From contig JAQVSG010000015.1 of the NCBI GenBank assembly GCA_028700655.1, forward strand, positions 1-36,187: 36,187 nt of DNA, written 5' to 3'. The DNA comes from Caldisericia bacterium (GTDB lineage Bacteria > Caldisericota > Caldisericia > UBA6126). Below the pieces are notes generated by a model that was not told the origin of the DNA, did no database searches, and saw nothing but the letters and a program-made list of their open reading frames with translations. The position numbers and the translations under genes are program-made. This document shows positions 31,683 to 36,187 of this stretch, piece by piece. Positions within the stretch are counted from its first letter, which is position 1. The number at the start of each line of letters is the position of its first letter.

Positions 31683-32818
31683 TTTCTCCCAATAAGCTGC
31701 ATGCAAATATTATGACTCTTACGATACTACTATGTTTGATAGGCTTACTCATGGCATTTTCTACGACCTCCACCTATTATTTTAATGATGGAGGACAAGG
31801 AAATCCTTTTGTAGGTTTGTTTCAACAATTTGTATTTTTGATGGTAGGTTTTTTGGTTTTGTTCTTGTTTCGGAAAATGCCCCAAAAATTTTTGAAACAG
31901 TATGCATTATTGTTTTATTACATTTCTCTTGTTTTACTATTTGTTGTTTTAGTTTTCCATACCTCGATAACAAATGAAGTGGGGGAAGAAGCCAGAAGAT
32001 GGATATTTATACCCGGAGGATTGACAATACAACCTTCTGAAATTGCGAAAGTGTCTATCATTTTTTATATTGCAGCCTATTATTCAGCATATAAAAAGAA
32101 AATGATGCTGAAAGACCATCTTCAGCCCATTATCATGATTGCTATTGGTGCAGGCCTTATTGCAGTGGAGCCCAATGTGTCGGCAGCCGTTGTGTTTGGT
32201 GCTATTGGACTTGTGACAATGGTATTAGGAGGATTTCCTCTTATGTTGGGTGTTTTGGGTTCCTCTTCGATATCTGTTCTTTTTTATCTTGTGATGTCTA
32301 AGATTCCTCGTCTTCAAAGACGCTTAAGTATTGTTCAAGAAGTGTTTGTAAGTCCTGATGCATATCAATTGCGCCAAGGATTGAGAGCTATTGTAAGGGG
32401 TGGACTTGTTGGTCAGGGGTATATGAAAAGTTCTCAAAAGTTCATTAACTTGGCATTTTCATCCACAGATTTTATATTTGCCATCATTTGCGAAGAATTC
32501 GGTTTAATATTTGGATGTCTTCTCCTTTTCCTCTATTTTCTATTATTTTATTACATATTGCAGGTAGCGAGGCTTGTGAAGAGTCATTTTTATTCTATTC
32601 TTGTCGCAGGCATAGCTTTTCACTTGCTATTCCAAGCTCTTCTTCATGTTGCCGTTACCCTGGCTATATTCCTTCCAACAGGAATACCACTGCCTTTCAT
32701 CAGCAAAGGAGGAAGCGCTTTGATTCTCAATTTGTTTGAAATTGGAATTGTGCTTAACATTGCTGCGCGACTTCCTATTAAAAAAGACCGTTCCGAGGAA
32801 TTCTCAATTGTTGCCTGA
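31679..32818 (+). CDS. ftsW: FtsW-type SEDS peptidoglycan glycosyltransferase
   Basis: The 379-residue protein has about ten membrane helices. SEDS signatures: ARRWIFIPGGLTIQPSEIAKV, EPNVSAAVV, the catalytic Asp region SSTDFIFAIICEEFG and PFISKGGSALILNL. It polymerises lipid II at the septum with the class B penicillin-binding protein encoded four genes upstream. FtsW rather than RodA is inferred from its place in the cluster between murD and murC. Start ATG overlaps the murD stop by 4 nt; the end overlaps the likely murC start by 11 nt. No gene for MurG, usually next to ftsW, follows. Confidence 0.93.
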   Translation: MISPNKLHANIMTLTILLCLIGLLMAFSTTSTYYFNDGGQGNPFVGLFQQFVFLMVGFLVLFLFRKMPQKFLKQYALLFYYISLVLLFVVLVFHTSITNEVGEEARRWIFIPGGLTIQPSEIAKVSIIFYIAAYYSAYKKKMMLKDHLQPIIMIAIGAGLIAVEPNVSAAVVFGAIGLVTMVLGGFPLMLGVLGSSSISVLFYLVMSKIPRLQRRLSIVQEVFVSPDAYQLRQGLRAIVRGGLVGQGYMKSSQKFINLAFSSTDFIFAIICEEFGLIFGCLLLFLYFLLFYYILQVARLVKSHFYSILVAGIAFHLLFQALLHVAVTLAIFLPTGIPLPFISKGGSALILNLFEIGIVLNIAARLPIKKDRSEEFSIVA

Positions 32819-34169
32819 TCAGAAGCATGTATATATGACAGGCATTGGTGGAGTCGGCATGACCCCTTTGGCTCTTTATTATAGAGCGATGGGTTATCAC
32901 GTCGAAGGATCGGATCTGCAGTCATTTCGAATGGAATCTATTTTACAGAACCAAGGTATATCTATTCACTATAAACAAAGCAAAGAGAATATTCACCCTG
33001 GGATCACCTCCTTGATTTATTCAGCAGCGATTCCTTCTACCAATCCTGAATTGGTAGAAGCACGTGCGTGCAATATACCCTGTGTCCATCGAATAGATGT
33101 TTTAAAAGAAATTGTACAACCAAAAACATTGCTCTCTGTAACAGGTAGTTATGGGAAAAGCACAACCTCAACATTTTTATCAAGCATGGCAGAACAATGC
33201 GGGTTACAACCCTCTTGGCTGATAGGGGCGGACATGTTGCATTATCCGTGTGCTCGATTTACAAATAGCAATTACTTTGTTTTAGAGACCGATGAATCTC
33301 AACCCAGTTTTCTAGACTTTCATCCTTCGTATTTAATCCTAACGAACATTGGCGTAGACCATTTAACAAACTACGAAAACAACCCGGAAAAATTAAAGCA
33401 AGCAATGGTTCACATTGTTGACAACACCAAGAAAAAAATTGTTACTCCTTATGCTGTAAAAGAATCCCTAGAAAATCAAGCTGTTCAAAACTCGTGGATA
33501 ACATGTGGTTTTGAAAATGGGGATTACAGAATTACTCACCACCATACTTATTTTGATGGATCTGGGCTACGGACATCTTTCCATGTAGATGGAAAATACT
33601 CCTCTTTTCATGCTGAGATTCCGATGCCTTCGATACGAAATGTTATGGATGCACTGCTATCTTTTGCTCTTGTGGAGGATATTGTTGGACCTATTGCTAC
33701 ACCCTCTGACTATTTTTCTTCACTCCCCGTTGTAGAAAGAAGATTCCAGTTCATTCCCACCGAGTCTCGTGCTCTTTTCATTGATGACGAAGGTGACAGT
33801 CCAGATGTTATCAAACAAGTTCTGGAGGATGCAAAACTTTATTTTCCCCATCGTCATCTCATCGTTTTTCTTCAACCTCACCGATATTCAAGACTTCACA
33901 ATCTGTTTACGGAATATGTCCAAGCTATGCAGTGGGCCGATGAAGTATTTATTTTGCCCGTATATGCAGCGGGTGAAGAGCAAGAAAATCGAAAAAATAG
34001 CATGGATTTGTTCGAAGCTCTTAAAAAATGCCATACTGGTTCTGTTCATTATGTTCATTCTTTAGCCGAAGGTTCTTTACTCCTTTCTTCTCTCCTGCGT
34101 CCATCCAACGCAATTATTACGTTGGGGCCTGGCGACGTATGGAAGCTTTATCAGGATATTTGTGAATGA
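32808..34169 (+). CDS. murC: MurC-like UDP-MurNAc:L-alanine ligase with divergent motifs
   Basis: Position between ftsW and murB and the N-terminal block MTGIGGVGMTPLALYYRAMGY identify MurC, which adds the first L-alanine. Also matching are YSAAIPSTNPELVEA, the P-loop GSYGKST (113-119; canonical GTHGKTT), ETDESQPSFLDFHP, TNIGVDHLTNY, PVVERRFQFI and FLQPHRYSRL. The DDYAHHPTE motif of domain 3 reads DDEGDSPDV (326-334), and the HNV-x-N segment reads RNVMD. The start is taken as TTG 32808 because GAGGAA lies 7 nt upstream, giving 453 residues, a normal length. A longer reading frame open from 32736 overlaps ftsW heavily and is unlikely. The murB start overlaps the stop by 4 nt. Confidence 0.86.
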   Translation: MLPDQKHVYMTGIGGVGMTPLALYYRAMGYHVEGSDLQSFRMESILQNQGISIHYKQSKENIHPGITSLIYSAAIPSTNPELVEARACNIPCVHRIDVLKEIVQPKTLLSVTGSYGKSTTSTFLSSMAEQCGLQPSWLIGADMLHYPCARFTNSNYFVLETDESQPSFLDFHPSYLILTNIGVDHLTNYENNPEKLKQAMVHIVDNTKKKIVTPYAVKESLENQAVQNSWITCGFENGDYRITHHHTYFDGSGLRTSFHVDGKYSSFHAEIPMPSIRNVMDALLSFALVEDIVGPIATPSDYFSSLPVVERRFQFIPTESRALFIDDEGDSPDVIKQVLEDAKLYFPHRHLIVFLQPHRYSRLHNLFTEYVQAMQWADEVFILPVYAAGEEQENRKNSMDLFEALKKCHTGSVHYVHSLAEGSLLLSSLLRPSNAIITLGPGDVWKLYQDICE

Positions 34170-35080
34170 AAAGACAGACTATGGACTTTTCTTTTTTTTC
34201 AGGAAACGTTCTTCGCGATGAATCATTAAAACCTTACAACACATTTGGTATTGGGGGAAAAGCTAATTATTTAGTACAACCAAAAACCCCCGAAGATGTT
34301 GTTCAAACTATTCGTGAGTGTGATTCTATGGAAGCTCCTTATTGTATTGTTGGTTGTGGGTCGAATATTCTTTTTTCGGATGAAGACTACCCTGGGGTTG
34401 TCATTGACATGAAAGACCATCTAACAGCAATCCATATTTTCCAAGGCAATTTGGTGTTTGTTCAAGCAGGAGTACTCATGCAGAGTGCAATACAATGGTT
34501 TCTTCAAAATTATTTTACCGGATATACCTATTTAGCTGGTATTCCTGGTACTATTGGTGGTTGTATTGCTATGAACGCAGGAACCAATCGAGGACGAATA
34601 CACCAAATTGTTCACACCATCACCTATTTTGATGGGACTCACTTGCAAGAAATGACAGGTAAAAAAATTCAAGATTCTCTATTTTACCGAAATAGTGTCT
34701 TTTTGGAAAAGAAGTGGTGCATTCTATCTGCTCTACTTAAATTGGAGAAGGGGGATATTGCAAAAGAGAAAAAACAATTACAAAGTTATTTGCAAAAACG
34801 TAACATTACTCAACCTCTTCACTCCAAAAGCGCAGGTTGTTTTTGGAAAAACCCCCCTCATCATACCGCTGGTAAAATTCTAGAAGAATTAGGTTTGAAG
34901 GGATTTCAGATGGGAAATGTGAAAATTTCTGAAAGGCATGCAAATTTCATTTTAAATATGGGAGAAGGTACATGTAGAGAGGTATTGGCTTTAGCTGAAA
35001 AAGTGGAAGATATTGTGTACCAAAAAACAGGAATTGTACTAGACAGGGAAGTACAACAAGTATCTGGAATGTTGCATTGA
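34166..35080 (+). CDS. murB: UDP-N-acetylenolpyruvoylglucosamine reductase MurB
   Basis: The 304-residue FAD enzyme reduces UDP-GlcNAc-enolpyruvate to UDP-MurNAc. Motifs: NTFGIGGKA, IVGCGSNILFSD, LAGIPGTIGGCIAMNAG, FYRNSVF (Tyr174-Arg175 region) and ISERHANFI, with Glu295 in LDREVQQVSG. The short form without the E. coli Tyr loop is the type II class of Gram-positives. The conserved SAGS-x-FKNP, whose Ser is the proton donor, reads SAGCFWKNP, so Cys225 takes the Ser place. ATG 34166 has AGGA 9 nt upstream; Met6 is an alternative. It closes the cell-wall cluster; no clear terminator was seen in the following 134 bp, only a small ATCTTT-GTT-AAAGAT hairpin at 35106-35120. Confidence 0.93.
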   Translation: MKRQTMDFSFFSGNVLRDESLKPYNTFGIGGKANYLVQPKTPEDVVQTIRECDSMEAPYCIVGCGSNILFSDEDYPGVVIDMKDHLTAIHIFQGNLVFVQAGVLMQSAIQWFLQNYFTGYTYLAGIPGTIGGCIAMNAGTNRGRIHQIVHTITYFDGTHLQEMTGKKIQDSLFYRNSVFLEKKWCILSALLKLEKGDIAKEKKQLQSYLQKRNITQPLHSKSAGCFWKNPPHHTAGKILEELGLKGFQMGNVKISERHANFILNMGEGTCREVLALAEKVEDIVYQKTGIVLDREVQQVSGMLH

Positions 35081-35214
35081 AAATATTGTTTTATATAGTT
35101 GTAGTATCTTTGTTAAAGATGTTGTATAGGTATGGAATCAACGATGCCCTAGGGGTGTCTCGATATAGGTATTGGCTTGCAAAAATGTATATGTGTCATG
35201 GAAGGCGGTAGACT

Positions 35215-36187
35215 ATGTGGCAATATGTAGTAAGACAAATGATACAAAGGTTTTTTATCTTGCTGATTATATCGTTTTTGGCTTTTATTTTGTTGAATGC
35301 AATGAGCGATCCTGTGGAGATTCTCAAATCTATGGATCCGCATATTACACAACAACAAATCGATATTTATAAACGTCAACAGGGCTTGGACAAACCCTCT
35401 GTTATACGGTATGTTTATTGGTTTAAAAATGCATGGAAGGGCGATTTTGGGATTTCAAGAGCCTACAAAGAGAACGTTTTTCCTCTCCTCATGGGAAGAA
35501 TCCCAAATACAATGTACATGCAAGCGATTGTACTTTTAATCATTGTCTTCACGGCCATTCCATTAGGCATTTTTTCTGCTGTTCGCCAGTACTCAACATG
35601 GGATTATATCCTTACATTTTTTGCCTTTACAGGGGTTTCACTACCCATGTTTTGGGTTGGTTTAATGGTAATCCTATGGCTAGGAATTGGGGCAGGACTT
35701 CCTTTTACGGGCATGTACTCAGATATTGTTACGTATGGGGGGCAAACCATGCCCTATGCGCAGGCTCCTTGGTTCGTCCAACTGGGAGATCGCCTGATGC
35801 ACCTTGTTTTACCTGTCCTTACAATATCCATGATATCTCTTGCAGGCTTAATGAGGTATACTCGATCTGCTTTATTGGAAGTAATACGACAAGACTATGT
35901 TCGTACTGCCCGAGCAAAAGGAGTTTCTGAGAAAGAAGTTATCTATAATCATGCTCTTAGGAATGCGATGATTCCTATTGCTACTATTTTGATTCAAACC
36001 ATTCCTGGTCTTTTTGCTGGATCTCTTATTGTAGAACAAATCTTTGGATGGCCTGGTGTTGGTAAAATGGTGTTTGATGCCGTTATGCAAAAAGACTACA
36101 ATCTTGCCATGATGGATTTAATGTTTTTATCGTTCCTTACTGTCACATTTACACTAATTGCAGATATTTCGTATGCTTTCCTTGATC
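35215..36187 (+). CDS. OppB/DppB-type peptide ABC transporter permease, truncated at the window end
   Basis: From ATG 35215 the frame stays open to the last base (324 residues so far), so the C-terminus is missing. The N-terminal membrane helix (MWQYVVRQMIQRFFILLIIS) begins in the standard way for OppB/DppB/GsiC; GLDKPSVIRYVYWFKNAWKGDFGIS and GRIPNTMYMQAI are family blocks. The EAA loop that docks on the ATPase is DYVRTARAKGVSEKEVIYNH followed by ALRNAMIP, and IVEQIFGWPGVGKMV follows. GGAAGGCGG eight bases upstream is a good ribosome site. It would import peptides; the rest of the transporter presumably lies beyond the window. The SLH-linked solute-binding protein at 13598-16030 is a possible partner, although 19 kb away. 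Confidence 0.93.
   Translation, partial: MWQYVVRQMIQRFFILLIISFLAFILLNAMSDPVEILKSMDPHITQQQIDIYKRQQGLDKPSVIRYVYWFKNAWKGDFGISRAYKENVFPLLMGRIPNTMYMQAIVLLIIVFTAIPLGIFSAVRQYSTWDYILTFFAFTGVSLPMFWVGLMVILWLGIGAGLPFTGMYSDIVTYGGQTMPYAQAPWFVQLGDRLMHLVLPVLTISMISLAGLMRYTRSALLEVIRQDYVRTARAKGVSEKEVIYNHALRNAMIPIATILIQTIPGLFAGSLIVEQIFGWPGVGKMVFDAVMQKDYNLAMMDLMFLSFLTVTFTLIADISYAFLD

Noticed and set aside
32736-32807. An earlier start for murC inside ftsW
   Set aside because: The extra 24 residues have no match to MurC, and a TTG with GAGGAA at 7 nt spacing gives a normal N-terminus.
35081-35214. A promoter for the permease operon
   Set aside because: TATAGG at 35125 and TTGTAG at 35099 are 20 nt apart, too poor to call.
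35433-35930. A 165-codon open frame on the plus strand
   Set aside because: It lies in another frame of the OppB-type permease that starts at 35215 and runs off the window end; the permease frame matches the family throughout.

Overview
The window reads as a chromosomal segment from a low-GC (roughly 40% by eye) Gram-positive-type bacterium, most like Clostridia-grade Bacillota. The reasons are RNase J, a QueT-type vitamin transporter, strong AGGAGG-like ribosome sites, several TTG starts, lipobox lipoproteins, an S-layer-homology (SLH) domain, OmpR/HisKA signalling and a class-A-like RNase P RNA. No tRNA, rRNA, CRISPR array, insertion sequence or prophage gene is visible. Coding density is high and most genes touch or overlap their neighbours.

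Layout. (1) 1-2038, minus strand: dihydrolipoyl dehydrogenase, then an Mrp/ApbC Fe-S carrier cut by the window edge. (2) 2241-12638, plus strand: an endonuclease IV preceded by two perfect hairpins, then a tight run of rpsO, pnp, a family-4 uracil-DNA glycosylase, RNase J, queT, a nitrilase-type glutaminase overlapping nadE, a PD-(D/E)XK Fe-S nuclease and a membrane-anchored parvulin-type foldase. (3) 12671-20368, minus strand: a short-chain dehydrogenase; a monocistronic lipoprotein solute-binding protein with SLH-like repeats fused in front of the peptide-binding domain; and an overlapping response regulator / histidine kinase / large lipoprotein operon. (4) 20433-21209: rnc, divergent from the regulator. 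(5) 21202-23131, minus strand: M42 aminopeptidase, then an SPFH/prohibitin-like protein. (6) 23241-35080, plus strand: rnpB immediately followed by a division and cell-wall cluster: rsmH, ftsL, a class B penicillin-binding protein, murE, murF, mraY, murD, ftsW, murC, murB. (7) 35215-end: an OppB/DppB-type permease, truncated by the window.

Functionally, one half concerns RNA decay, DNA repair and NAD synthesis. The other half concerns lipid II synthesis and septation. Peptide uptake appears twice (solute-binding protein and permease).

The most notable signal is not a foreign island. It is a recurring pattern in which otherwise intact housekeeping genes carry unusual residues at positions normally considered catalytic or invariant. 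MraY has Asn for the third catalytic Asp and Asp for an invariant Lys. RNase III has Gly for one active-site Asp. MurC and MurE have both lost the DYAHxP-type motif. MurE carries DDPE instead of DNPR at the third-amino-acid specificity site. MurB has Cys for the catalytic Ser. RNase P RNA appears to lack the GGU loop that binds tRNA CCA ends. These comparisons are from memory of the families and need alignment to confirm.
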